In this document: piece after piece, positions 1 through 7,931 of the stretch | How positions within the stretch are numbered: position 1 is the stretch's first letter | Layout: the number at the start of each line of letters is the position of its first letter | Source of the DNA: Pseudaminobacter soli (ex Li et al. 2025) | GTDB taxonomy: Bacteria; Pseudomonadota; Alphaproteobacteria; Rhizobiales; Rhizobiaceae | NCBI RefSeq assembly: GCF_029892515.1 | Contig: NZ_JARXVF010000006.1 | Coordinates: 62,001-126,000, forward strand | Direction: 5' to 3' | Length of the DNA stretch: 64,000 bases | The notes under the pieces: generated by a model | The model's input: the letters and a program-made list of their open reading frames with translations, nothing else | Told to the model about the DNA's origin: nothing | Databases searched by the model: none | Made by a program: the position numbers and the translations under genes

Positions 1-127
1 AGCGTTCCGGCTCGGTTTCGCGGGTCTCGATGAACACGAACTGACGCGTGCCATCGATATATTCGAGCGATCGAAGCCCTCCCGCTGAGGCCGCCAGTCG
101 TTTTCCATGTGGTGCTGCGATCATCAT
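1..127 (-). CDS. Possible partial ORF leaving the left edge
   Basis: Read leftward from tandem ATG codons at 122-127, the sequence is open to the window edge and gives a protein-like start (MMIAAPHGKRL, later LEYIDGTRQFVFIE). No family is recognised and no strong ribosome site precedes it. It may be the first 42 codons of a gene lying outside the window or a remnant. The stretch 128-212 shows nothing else. Confidence 0.25.
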   Translation of the reverse strand, partial: MMIAAPHGKRLAASAGGLRSLEYIDGTRQFVFIETRETEPER

Positions 128-212
128 AACCGGCCCAGAGGTTTTCTCTGATCCGTCCCTGCTTGATGGTCCATATCATGACTAAACCCTGCACACACAG
201 GAGGGCGTCTTG

Positions 213-281
213 GTGAACAACAGTGCTTATTATCAGGAAATGGCTGTAAATCCCAAGACTACGGGGTACGGCCATGTCTGA
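213..281 (+). CDS. Candidate 22-residue leader peptide
   Basis: A GTG at 213 is preceded by a strong Shine-Dalgarno (AGGAGGG, 199-205) and opens a 22-codon frame ending in TGA at 279-281. That end overlaps the ATG (274) of the downstream aminotransferase remnant. The peptide (MNNSAYYQEMAVNPKTTGYG...) is not recognised. It could be a translationally coupled leader or the remnant of a longer gene. Only the ribosome site and the overlap support it. Confidence 0.25.
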   Translation: MNNSAYYQEMAVNPKTTGYGHV

Positions 282-549
282 TTCGCTTTTGCAGGTCATC
301 AAGCGGATCGATCTTTCATTCGAGTTCGGAAAGGGATCGTGGCTCTGTACGCAGGATGGCGGGCGCTATCTGGATTTCGCATCCCGCATCGCCGTTAATT
401 CGCTCGGTCACAGTCATCCGCACCTGGTCAAAGCCGTGAAAGCCCAGTTGGGCACGCTCTGGCACACTTCGAACCTCGTTCGCATACCCGAAGGCGAGCG
501 GCTGGCGAGACGCTTGCCCCGGCTCGCGAATGCAGAGCAACCTGCATGA
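274..549 (+). pseudogene. Truncated class III aminotransferase (ArgD-like N-terminus)
   Basis: These 91 codons match the N-terminus of acetylornithine/succinylornithine-type aminotransferases: a short lead-in, then DGGRYLDFASRIAVNSLGHSHPHLVKAV and the LWHTSNL segment typical of ArgD. Full enzymes are about 390-400 residues, so the whole PLP-lysine region is missing. The frame stops in an ATGA overlap with psd, so any translation would feed ribosomes directly into psd. It is one of several PLP-enzyme fragments in the first 2.1 kb. Family assignment is fairly sure; function is almost certainly lost. Confidence 0.75.
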
Positions 550-1244
550 GTGTCCTGTCTTCGATCAGGAACAGCCTCGTGCCGGTCCACAGGGCGGGCT
601 ATCCGTTCATCTTCATCGGCCTCGCCGGGATTGTCGGGTTGAGCATTGTATCGACTTTTCTGGCCTGGCTCGCCGTCATCGTGACGGTCTGGATCTGCTA
701 TTTCTTCCGCAATCCACGCCGCACAACGCCGGTTGAGGATGGTGTCGTCGTGTCGCCTGCGGAGGGCCGCGTCAGTATGATCGCCGAGGTTCTCCCCCCG
801 AGCGAACTCGCTTTGCCGGCCGAGCTGATGCTGCGGGTTTCGGTTTTCATGAGCATTTTCGATTGTCATGTGAACCGCGCGCCGGTGAGCGGGCGGATAC
901 AGCAAATTGCTTACACGCCCGGCCGCTTTCTCAACGCCGATCTCGACAAGGCCAGCGAACATAACGAGCGCAATGCGATCGCACTCGAAACGCCTTATGG
1001 CCCTGTCGCGGTCGTACAAATCGCGGGGTTGATCGCCCGGCGCATCGAACATTGGGTTGCCGAAGGCGACCACATTGAAGTCGGAGACCGCTTCGGCCTG
1101 ATCCGTTTCGGCTCCCGCCTCGACGTCTATCTTCCCCTCGGGACACCGGTTTGCGTCGCGGTTGGCCAGACCGCCATCGTCGGTGAAACGGTGCTGGCGA
1201 GGCTGGGCGGTAACACGGCCGCACAGCGGTACAAGACGAGCTAG
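546..1244 (+). CDS. psd: Phosphatidylserine decarboxylase proenzyme
   Basis: This pyruvoyl enzyme converts phosphatidylserine to phosphatidylethanolamine at the inner membrane. The 232-residue product has the length of the short rhizobial Psd type. Residues about 20-60 are two close hydrophobic segments followed by YFFRNPRR, then SPAEGRV, the FMSIFDCHVNRAP core and, near residue 189, RFGSR, where cleavage between Gly and Ser creates the alpha subunit with its pyruvoyl group. The ATG at 546 overlaps the stop of the argD-like remnant and no independent ribosome site is obvious. The usual rhizobial downstream partner pssA is absent; gene fragments follow instead. The gene itself looks intact. 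Confidence 0.92.
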   Translation: MSVLSSIRNSLVPVHRAGYPFIFIGLAGIVGLSIVSTFLAWLAVIVTVWICYFFRNPRRTTPVEDGVVVSPAEGRVSMIAEVLPPSELALPAELMLRVSVFMSIFDCHVNRAPVSGRIQQIAYTPGRFLNADLDKASEHNERNAIALETPYGPVAVVQIAGLIARRIEHWVAEGDHIEVGDRFGLIRFGSRLDVYLPLGTPVCVAVGQTAIVGETVLARLGGNTAAQRYKTS

Positions 1245-1289
1245 GGCAGCCTGCCCAAAACGCGATTGTCGTCGCATCGGTCGGGCGAA

Positions 1290-1560
1290 ACCCATTGGGG
1301 GACGGCGATCAAACCGTCCCCTGAAGGCGCGGCCTCTCGCAGCGCCGGCCCATGCTTCGTCGCGTCGGCCCGAAGGGCGCTAGGCTCGATGCGAGCCGAG
1401 GCAAGTTCGGCAGCATGACCAATCAGCCAGCGTTCGATCCCTGCGCAGGCATCCACTTCCGGGTGAAACTGAAGCCCAAGAACATTCTGCCCGATCGCGA
1501 AGCCTTGTCTGGCGCACAATGCCGTCGTGGCGAGGCTGGTCGCGCCCTCGGGTATATCGC
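1290..1560 (-). pseudogene. C-terminal remnant of a class I glutamine amidotransferase
   Basis: The leftward frame encodes PEGATSLATTALCARQ, then a segment containing GLQFHPEV, the His-Glu part of the class I amidotransferase triad, and a typical tail (WLIGHAAELA). The catalytic Cys half is absent. It is joined in frame to the YggS fragment upstream, with the switch near base 1560, giving a 157-codon chimeric ORF (1241-1714). The family resembles stand-alone GMP-synthase-like amidotransferases. I regard it as non-functional. Confidence 0.6.
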
Positions 1561-1735
1561 CGATGATGCTCCAGTGGATCGCCAAGTCGCCTAGCGCGGC
1601 TCGCTTGTCGCGGGCCTCCTGCAACTTGTTTTCCCCGAAGTCTGAGATGCCGGCGGCATAGGCGAGCCGCAGGACATGAGCCGGAACCGTCTTGGTGACG
1701 GGAAGCAACCGCACATCGTCGACATATTCATCGGG
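1560..1735 (-). pseudogene. Fragment of YggS/PLPBP pyridoxal-phosphate homeostasis protein
   Basis: About 58 codons read [19 protein letters not shown], then [12 protein letters not shown] and IHWSIIG. These match the N-terminal third of the YggS/PROSC family, including the PLP-binding lysine context (VTKTV) and the FGEN motif. The rest of the roughly 230-residue protein is missing. The fragment lies between glyA and amidotransferase fragments on the same strand. YggS buffers free PLP, so it fits the PLP theme of the neighbourhood. Confidence 0.65.
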
Positions 1736-2099
1736 GCTCCATGAGTCAGATATCCGCCGGCCCTGAGATCAAGCCCGAGGATCGTATCGCCCGGCGTCAG
1801 GAGCGCCAGAAACACGGATTGATTGGCCTGACTGCCCGAATGCGGCTGGACATTGGCATAGGTGCTGCCGAAGAGCTGGTTCACACGTTCGATCGCCAGG
1901 CCTTCGACCACATCAACGTTCGCGCAGCTTCCATAGTAGCGGCGGTGCGGATAACCCTCGGCATATTTGTTGGTGTGCATCGAACCTTGTGCATCAAGTA
2001 CGGCTTAGCTCACGAAATTCTCTGATGCGATTAGTTCGATGGACTCGCGCTGGCGGACCTTCTCGCTGGCGATGGCGGCGGCGATGGCGCTATCGGCAA
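1735..2099 (-). pseudogene. glyA: Decayed N-terminus of serine hydroxymethyltransferase
   Basis: The leftward frame opened by a TGA near 2100 reads IADSAIAAAIASEKVRQR, IELIASENFVS, an in-frame [27 protein letters not shown], then [20 protein letters not shown] and GGYLTHGAP. This is the unmistakable first quarter of SHMT, a PLP enzyme for serine-glycine interconversion. The stop replaces a residue in the conserved ENFVSxAVLxAQGS stretch. The frame is lost after THGAPMNMS, where YggS sequence begins. It is a true pseudogene, carrying both a nonsense change and a large deletion. Confidence 0.8.
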
Positions 2100-2247
2100 T
2101 CTCGCCTCAAGGTGCTAGCAAAGAATTTCACGGCCCGCGCACTCCGCATAGCGGCTGATAAGCGGCAAGTACCACAGAGATGGCCTGCTGTTCCCAACCA
2201 CCTTAGCCTACCGAAACAGACCAATCTGGCATTGGAGTGCGAACCGC

Positions 2248-3783
2248 TCACACTGTGCTGACTGCGCGCAGCGCATTTGCCAGCTTTTTGACGGCCACCT
2301 CGATTTCCTGCGGGGTATAGGCAGCGAAACCCATCAGGAAACCGGCCTTTCCGTCCCCGGCCGCATGAAGCGCGGAAAGGCCAAGAAGTTCGATCCCTAC
2401 GCGCCGTGCCGCATCAATCGCGGTCCGCTCGGAAATCTTGCAGATCAGCACACACGGCATTTGCAAGCCGCCGATGGGAACCTGCGCTTCGACGAAGCCC
2501 GAAAGATGCTTGCGGACGAGCTTTGTCAGCACATCGAGCCGCTCTGCATAGATGCCGCGCATGGCGCGGACATGCGCGCCGAAATGTCCGCCTTCCATGA
2601 ATCGGGCCAGCGTCAGTTGCGCCATGGAGGCCGTGTGACCGTCCAGCAGCGTGCGCGCAACCGTCATCGGCTTGACGAGTTGCTGCGGCAGGACGACATA
2701 GCCGATCCGCAAGCCCGGAAAGAGGGCTTTTGTGAAGGTGCCGACATAGATGGTCCGGTCATGAGGATCGAGGCCCTGGACGCAGGCGGTGGGTTTTCCG
2801 GCATAGTGAAACTCGCTGTCGTAATCGTCTTCGATGATCCATGCTTGATGCCGGTCGGCCCATTCGATCAAAGCGAGGCGACGATCCAGGGCCAGTGTCG
2901 CCCCTGTTGGGAACTGATGGGACGGAGTCAGGAACACAGCCTTCGCCTTGCGTGGTTCGGCCATGATCTGTTCGACCACGATGCCCTGACGGTCCACGCG
3001 GATCGGAACGCATTCCAGACCGGCAGCATCGAATGCCTTGCGCGCACCGTAGTAGGCGGGGTCTTCGATGAAGATTCGATCACCTGGATCGAGCAACATA
3101 TTCGCACACAGGGTCATTGCCTGCTGCGAACTGGTCAGAACCAGAACGCGATCAGCCGTAGCGCGTGCGCCACGTTCCAGATTTACGTAGTCGGCAATGG
3201 CGCGGCGCAGTAGTTCCGTTCCCTGCGGGTCGCCGTGAAGGAGGGCCTGAATGCCTGTTTCCTTGAGCACCTGCCGCTCCAGACGTTCCCAAAGTTGAAG
3301 CGGGAAGCTGCGCGTCTCTGGCACTCCGTGCGCGAAAGGGCGCGGCGACGGCATCTCGCGCACGCCTCCGCTGCGGAACATGGCGGAGCCCCGCTTGCTG
3401 AGGTTCGGGGCCTGATAGCGCAGGAGGGCATCGCGTTGGGTTAGCCGGCGGCCGGGCATGAACTCCGTCATCTCCGCGACAAAGCTGCCGCTGCCCACGC
3501 GCCGGTCGATGAAGCCTTCCGCATGAAGCTGGGCGTAGGCAGACTCGATGGTGTCTCGGGAAACGCCGAGCGATTTGGCAAGTGCGCGCGAGGCCGGCAG
3601 CGGCTTACCAGGACCGAGCGCGCCGTCGACGATCAGTTGCCGGACGGCCCGCTGTATCCGCGCATGCAGGGGCATCGCCGCATAGGCAGGATGGGCAAGC
3701 CAGGCCTTCACGGACTCCAGTTGCGAATGCTTGAACAAATGGTCTGGAACTCTCTCGATAAGTGGATGGGAATAACAGGCCAT
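2248..3783 (-). CDS. MocR/PdxR-type GntR-aminotransferase regulator
   Basis: MocR regulators join a GntR winged helix (about residues 27-95 here: PLHARIQRAVRQLI, SRALAKSLGVSRDTIESAY) to a fold-type I aminotransferase domain that senses PLP. The PLP-anchoring lysine is the K of TFTKALFPGLRIGY, near residue 352 of 511. The frame stays open to 3936, but that overlaps the divergent transporter start; ATG 3783 gives the usual length and a 64-bp divergent spacer, so I chose it. The divergent operon encodes a transporter, pyridoxal kinase and a PLP-dependent synthase. A role as PLP-responsive switch of that operon is therefore likely, but it is inferred. Confidence 0.85.
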   Translation of the reverse strand: MACYSHPLIERVPDHLFKHSQLESVKAWLAHPAYAAMPLHARIQRAVRQLIVDGALGPGKPLPASRALAKSLGVSRDTIESAYAQLHAEGFIDRRVGSGSFVAEMTEFMPGRRLTQRDALLRYQAPNLSKRGSAMFRSGGVREMPSPRPFAHGVPETRSFPLQLWERLERQVLKETGIQALLHGDPQGTELLRRAIADYVNLERGARATADRVLVLTSSQQAMTLCANMLLDPGDRIFIEDPAYYGARKAFDAAGLECVPIRVDRQGIVVEQIMAEPRKAKAVFLTPSHQFPTGATLALDRRLALIEWADRHQAWIIEDDYDSEFHYAGKPTACVQGLDPHDRTIYVGTFTKALFPGLRIGYVVLPQQLVKPMTVARTLLDGHTASMAQLTLARFMEGGHFGAHVRAMRGIYAERLDVLTKLVRKHLSGFVEAQVPIGGLQMPCVLICKISERTAIDAARRVGIELLGLSALHAAGDGKAGFLMGFAAYTPQEIEVAVKKLANALRAVSTV

Positions 3784-3787
3784 TTGT
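3735..3787. promoter_or_regulatory. Long-spaced inverted repeat at the MocR start
   Basis: ACAAATGG (3735-3742) and CCATTTGT (3780-3787) form a perfect 8-bp inverted repeat with a 37-bp spacer. It straddles the chosen MocR start, next to the divergent benE-pdxY-hemA promoter. MocR dimers often bind spaced repeats, so this is a candidate operator. If it is the operator, the true MocR start may lie further inside the gene. Confidence 0.3.
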
Positions 3788-3847
3788 GCGCTAGAAGTCA
3801 AGGCAAAGAATTGGCCGCAATCCACGATCAGGAGCCTCATCAGAATC

Positions 3848-5083
3848 ATGCCGACTAGTCCGCCGTCACGGTCGCCCGTCCGTCTGAACGACCTTACACA
3901 TCCTATTGTCGCGGGATTTATCTCTGTCATCGTCAACTATGGCGGCACCTTTATTCTGGTCTTTCAGGCAGCGCGTGTCGCCGGACTAAGCCCGGAACTT
4001 ACGTCGTCCTGGGTGTGGTCGGTTTCGATCGGCGTCGGCCTGACAGGGCTCATCCTGAGCTGGCGCTATCGCGAACCGATCATCACGGCTTGGTCCACAC
4101 CAGCGGCAGCGTTCCTCGTGACCGCACTCGCCACCACGCCCTATGCCGAGGCGGTCGGGGCCTACATGATCTCGGCGGCCGCCTTCGGCCTGCTGGGCCT
4201 CTCGGGCTATTTCGAGAAAGTCATCCGACTGATCCCGTCCGGCATCGCCTCGGGCCTGCTCGCCGGAATCCTGCTCCAGTTCGGCATTGGAGCCTTCGGC
4301 GGTGCGACCGTCGATCCGCTGTTGGTCGGCCTGTTGATCGTCGCCTATGTCCTGTTAAAGAGGTTTTCCACCCGTTACGCGGTTGTCGGCATTCTAGCGC
4401 TCGGTCTTGTGTTCCTCGTAACACAAGACCGCGTTGATCTTTCCGGGCTCCAGCTTCGATTCGCGGCGCCGGTCTTCACCATGCCGGTCTTTTCTCCGAA
4501 TGCGCTGTTGAGCGTCGCGCTGCCGCTGTTTCTCATCACCCTGACCGGCCAATACATGCCGGGGATGCTCGTGTTGCGGAACGACGGATTCAGGACGAGC
4601 GCCAACCCCATCGTCACGGTGACTGGCATCGGCTCGCTCCTCATGGCGCCGTTCGGTTCGCACGCCTTCAACATCGCGGCGATCACGGCCGCCATCGCCA
4701 CTGGCAGGGAAGCCCATGAAGACCCGTCCAAGCGCTGGGTCGCCGGTATCGCGGCCGGCGTCTTCTATATGCTGGTCGGCGTTTTCGGCGTGACGTTGGC
4801 GGCCGTCTTCATGGCGTTTCCTGCAACCTTCATCACGACTCTGGCCGGGCTGGCGTTGCTCGGAACCATCGGCGGGAGCCTCGCCGGCGCCATGGCGGAC
4901 CCGGCATCCCGCGAGGCGGCGCTCATAACATTCCTGGCCTCGGCCGCGAACATCAACCTGCTCGGTATCGGCGGAGCATTTTGGGGGCTGGTGATCGGCC
5001 TTGTTGCCTATGTCGTTCTGAACGGTCGACTGCCACGCCGTGACCGTGCCGGACTGGCGGTGCGTGAAGGTGCGGTGGAGTGA
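3848..5083 (+). CDS. BenE-family membrane transporter
   Basis: This 411-residue polytopic membrane protein of the benzoate/H+ symporter (BenE) family starts LTHPIVAGFISVIVNYGGTF and continues with repeated hydrophobic helices (roughly 10-12). It also carries the conserved YxEPIITAWSTPAAAF-like segment near residue 75. The family name comes from benzoate uptake, but substrates vary. Being first in an operon with pyridoxal kinase and ALA synthase, under a PLP-sensing-type regulator, suggests uptake of a vitamin B6 vitamer; this is inference. GGAG at 3831-3834 precedes the ATG. The stop overlaps the next start region. Confidence 0.85.
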   Translation: MPTSPPSRSPVRLNDLTHPIVAGFISVIVNYGGTFILVFQAARVAGLSPELTSSWVWSVSIGVGLTGLILSWRYREPIITAWSTPAAAFLVTALATTPYAEAVGAYMISAAAFGLLGLSGYFEKVIRLIPSGIASGLLAGILLQFGIGAFGGATVDPLLVGLLIVAYVLLKRFSTRYAVVGILALGLVFLVTQDRVDLSGLQLRFAAPVFTMPVFSPNALLSVALPLFLITLTGQYMPGMLVLRNDGFRTSANPIVTVTGIGSLLMAPFGSHAFNIAAITAAIATGREAHEDPSKRWVAGIAAGVFYMLVGVFGVTLAAVFMAFPATFITTLAGLALLGTIGGSLAGAMADPASREAALITFLASAANINLLGIGGAFWGLVIGLVAYVVLNGRLPRRDRAGLAVREGAVE

Positions 5084-5088
5084 TGCTT

Positions 5089-5934
5089 ATGCCGGCCAAC
5101 ATTATCTCCATCCAGAGCCAGGTCGTGCATGGGCATGTCGGCAACAGCGCCGCCGTGCTACCCATGCAGGTTCGGGGGCTGACGGTCGCCGCAGTTCCGA
5201 CCACCTTGCTTTCCAACAACCCCCATTTCGAGACCATGCGCGGGCGCGTCCTCGAAGCCGAGCTTGTCGGCGATCTGCTCCGCGGGGTCGAGGAACGTGG
5301 CCTGATAGAAACGAGCCGCTACATCGTCTCGGGCTATCTCGGTTCCCGCGCCAACGGGGACGTAGTTGCGGCCTTCGTCGAGCGTGCGCGACGGCTCAAC
5401 CCGGATATCGTCTATATCTGCGATCCGGTTATGGGCGATTCCGATCTCGGTATCTTCGTCGCGGATCAGGTGGTGGAATGCCTGCTCGACCGTCTCGTGC
5501 CGATAGCAGATGTGCTGACGCCCAACCAGTTTGAGGTCGGGCTGATCGCAGGGGGCGAACTATCGACATGGCGCGAGCTTGAGGCGGCCGTTCTGAGAAT
5601 ACAGGCGCAGCGCGGAGTGCAGCTGGTTGCCACCGGCTGCACCCTTGCCGATACGCCAGACGGCTCGCTAGAGAATATCGTTTTCGAGGACAAGACCTGC
5701 ACGCGGCTGACTTTCCCGCGCTTGCCAATCGTCCCCGTCGGGACAGGTGATCTCTTCACCGGCCTCCTGACCGCCAATCTAGCGCATGGTCGCCCTCTGC
5801 TCGGGGCCACACGAGATGCCGCAAATGTGTTGCTCGACGTACTCGGCCGCGCGATCGCCAATGGCGAACACGAGATGCGGCTCGCCAGCGTCATCGAAGC
5901 GCTTGTGCCAAACCCGGTGGAGACTCCCCAATGA
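5089..5934 (+). CDS. pdxY: Pyridoxal kinase
   Basis: A ribokinase-fold kinase that phosphorylates pyridoxal to PLP with ATP. Motifs visible in order: [19 protein letters not shown] at the N-terminus (substrate-binding S and H), ICDPVMGD near residue 110, LTPNQFE, and the anion-hole/catalytic motif [10 protein letters not shown] near residue 222. Length (281) is normal for PdxY. GTG 5080 and ATG 5083 are also in frame, but ATG 5089 has the best spacing to GGAG (5077-5080) and matches family N-termini. It overlaps hemA by four bases (ATGA), which implies coupled translation. Confidence 0.93.
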   Translation: MPANIISIQSQVVHGHVGNSAAVLPMQVRGLTVAAVPTTLLSNNPHFETMRGRVLEAELVGDLLRGVEERGLIETSRYIVSGYLGSRANGDVVAAFVERARRLNPDIVYICDPVMGDSDLGIFVADQVVECLLDRLVPIADVLTPNQFEVGLIAGGELSTWRELEAAVLRIQAQRGVQLVATGCTLADTPDGSLENIVFEDKTCTRLTFPRLPIVPVGTGDLFTGLLTANLAHGRPLLGATRDAANVLLDVLGRAIANGEHEMRLASVIEALVPNPVETPQ

Positions 5935-7199
5935 TCCGTTTCAACTATCAAGACTTTTTCACGCAGGAACTGACCCAACTGCATCGGGAGGGGCGTTATC
6001 GCGTTTTCGCCGACCTCGAACGTGAGCCGCAAAGCGACATCTACGCCTTCGATCATCGTGTTGGCAGGCGCGTCACCATCTGGTGTTCCAACGACTATCT
6101 GTCTATGGGCGTCCATCCTGATGTCATAAGTGCCGCAGGCGAGGCGTTGCAGCAATATGGGGCGGGAGCGGGTGGCACGCGCAACATTTCCGGCACCAGC
6201 CATGAGCATGTCCTGCTTGAGCAGGAGCTTGCCGACCTTCACCGCAAGCAATCCGCTTTGCTGTTCACATCGGGCTACGTCGCAAACGATGCCGCTCTCT
6301 CCACGCTCGGCCGCTTTCTGCCGGGCTGTGTAATCTTTTCCGATGCCCTGAACCATGCGTCGATGATCGAAGGCATCCGCCGCTCGGGTGCGGAAAAGCA
6401 CGTGTTCGCGCACAATGACTGGCGCGACCTTGAGCGCCAGCTTGCCACCGTTTGCAAATATCGGCCAAAGCTGATCTGCTTCGAGAGCTGCTATTCCATG
6501 GATGGCGACTTTGCCCCGATGGAAGCGATCTGCGATCTCGCAGAGAAGCATAATGCTTTCACCTATGTCGATGAAGTCCATGCCGTCGGCCTTTACGGCG
6601 CGCGCGGCGCTGGCGTCGCTGAACGGGATGGCCTTCTCGACCGTATTGATATGTTCCAGGGGACACTCAGCAAGGGTTTCGGCTCTATCGGCGGCTATAT
6701 TGCCGGTAGTCAGGATGCGGTCGATTTCGTTCGCAGCTTCGCATCTGGATTCATCTTCAGCACGGCACTACCGCCGTCCGTGGTCGCGGGCATCCGTGCA
6801 GCCCTGCATCATCTGAAAGAAGACGGTTCGGCCCGGCAGGCGCTGACGAGGCGAACGGCGTCCCTGAAGGGGAAGATGCTGGCGAACGGCATTCCGGTCC
6901 TGCCGAGCCCCAGCCATATTCTGCCTGTGATGATCGGCGAGGCCGCGTTGGCAAAGGCGATAGCCGACCACCTGATGGCCGAAGACGGCATCTATATCCA
7001 ACCCGTCAACTATCCGACCGTGCCGCGCGGGACTGAACGCCTGCGCATTACGCCAACCCCGCTTCACACCGATGAGGACGAGGACGCCCTGATCGCTGCG
7101 CTTGTCGGTGCCCGCGAGACCTTTCCGCGCTGGCGGAAACTTGCGAGAACTACTCGACCTGGCACTGCTTCCGTGTCCGCGCGTGAGGAAGTCGAATGA
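5931..7199 (+). CDS. hemA: 5-aminolevulinate synthase
   Basis: Condenses glycine with succinyl-CoA to 5-aminolevulinate, using PLP; this is the first step of alphaproteobacterial tetrapyrrole synthesis. The 422-residue sequence has the family landmarks: [13 protein letters not shown] (about 49-60), [17 protein letters not shown] (78-93), [12 protein letters not shown] (137-148), [11 protein letters not shown] (213-223) and [12 protein letters not shown] with the Schiff-base lysine at 248. It is translationally coupled to pdxY. A C-terminal extension after RWRKL is slightly longer than usual. Rhizobia normally have a housekeeping hemA elsewhere, so this may be a second, PLP-regulated copy or a specialised ALA supply. 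Confidence 0.92.
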   Translation: MIRFNYQDFFTQELTQLHREGRYRVFADLEREPQSDIYAFDHRVGRRVTIWCSNDYLSMGVHPDVISAAGEALQQYGAGAGGTRNISGTSHEHVLLEQELADLHRKQSALLFTSGYVANDAALSTLGRFLPGCVIFSDALNHASMIEGIRRSGAEKHVFAHNDWRDLERQLATVCKYRPKLICFESCYSMDGDFAPMEAICDLAEKHNAFTYVDEVHAVGLYGARGAGVAERDGLLDRIDMFQGTLSKGFGSIGGYIAGSQDAVDFVRSFASGFIFSTALPPSVVAGIRAALHHLKEDGSARQALTRRTASLKGKMLANGIPVLPSPSHILPVMIGEAALAKAIADHLMAEDGIYIQPVNYPTVPRGTERLRITPTPLHTDEDEDALIAALVGARETFPRWRKLARTTRPGTASVSAREEVE

Positions 7200-7400
7200 C
7201 GAAAGTGCTGTTAACCTCAATGCTTCCGAATTTGCCTGAACCTCCCAGCCCCCTCTGCACTGGACGCACTGCGACGGAGCCGTTTGAGGGAGGTGAGACG
7301 CCGAACGCCGGTGTGGGACACAAATTCCGGCAAGAGGCAACTTGTCGGATTCCGACAAAAGAACTCTACTAACGCTCAATGGTATCGAAGAGGTGTACCG

Positions 7401-7856
7401 ATGATCGTCGATCATGACCACGATGCGGGACTGAGCGTCACCTATATCTGGATCAATGAGAGGCTTCCGCCCGTATTCGAGCGCCGACTGCTTAACGAGC
7501 TCCTTGCCTTATCAGAGCCTGTCGGCTTGGGCGTGATCGAAGCTCATGTTCGGAAGGGCAACACCATCAACTCCATCCTCGATGAAGGCTTGCGCCAGGC
7601 CGCCCATGACCATAGAGGGCGGCGGCGCATCGACGACGCCTTTCGGTTCGACTACGTCTGCGGCTATCGGATAAAAGTCGACTACCTGCCCTTCGGCATT
7701 TCCATCTACGAAGACAGTCCAGAGTTGCATCTGCGATACCCGGGCATGCCTGTCGTCGTATCGTCTGTATTCGACCTGGAATACGGCAAGGGCGCCCTCG
7801 AAGGAGCCGTGAGATTGGCGCTTTCCCAGGACAAAGAATCCGAAGACTTCGGCTGA
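7401..7856 (+). CDS. Hypothetical protein
   Basis: A 151-residue acidic protein from ATG 7401 (GAAGAGG just upstream) with no recognised family, signal peptide or membrane segment. It starts MIVDHDHDAGLSVTYIWI and contains ISIYEDSPELHLRYPGMPVVV. The frame is open further upstream to 7284, but that part is arginine-rich and non-conserved in look. It sits between the hemA operon and an IS element. The codon pattern looks coding. Confidence 0.5.
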   Translation: MIVDHDHDAGLSVTYIWINERLPPVFERRLLNELLALSEPVGLGVIEAHVRKGNTINSILDEGLRQAAHDHRGRRRIDDAFRFDYVCGYRIKVDYLPFGISIYEDSPELHLRYPGMPVVVSSVFDLEYGKGALEGAVRLALSQDKESEDFG

Positions 7857-7925
7857 TGCTTTGCTCCCCGTCGCATTGCTGCCGTGGTGACGTCAGTTGC
7901 CGTGACGAGCAGTCATCGACATGGT

Positions 7926-7931
7926 ACCTAG
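7926..7931. repeat. Left copy of a 6-bp direct repeat flanking the IS
   Basis: ACCTAG here is repeated exactly at 9077-9082, immediately outside the two inverted repeats. It fits a target-site duplication; many IS5-family elements duplicate CTAG-like sites. Confidence 0.7.

Noticed and set aside
414-1295. Long leftward ORF (293 codons) over psd
   Set aside because: It is antisense to psd, rich in Arg/Asp/Pro and has no motif; psd has clear catalytic motifs in the other strand.
2365-3213. Rightward ORF (282 codons) inside the MocR gene
   Set aside because: Shadow frame of a well-supported regulator; no ribosome site or motif.
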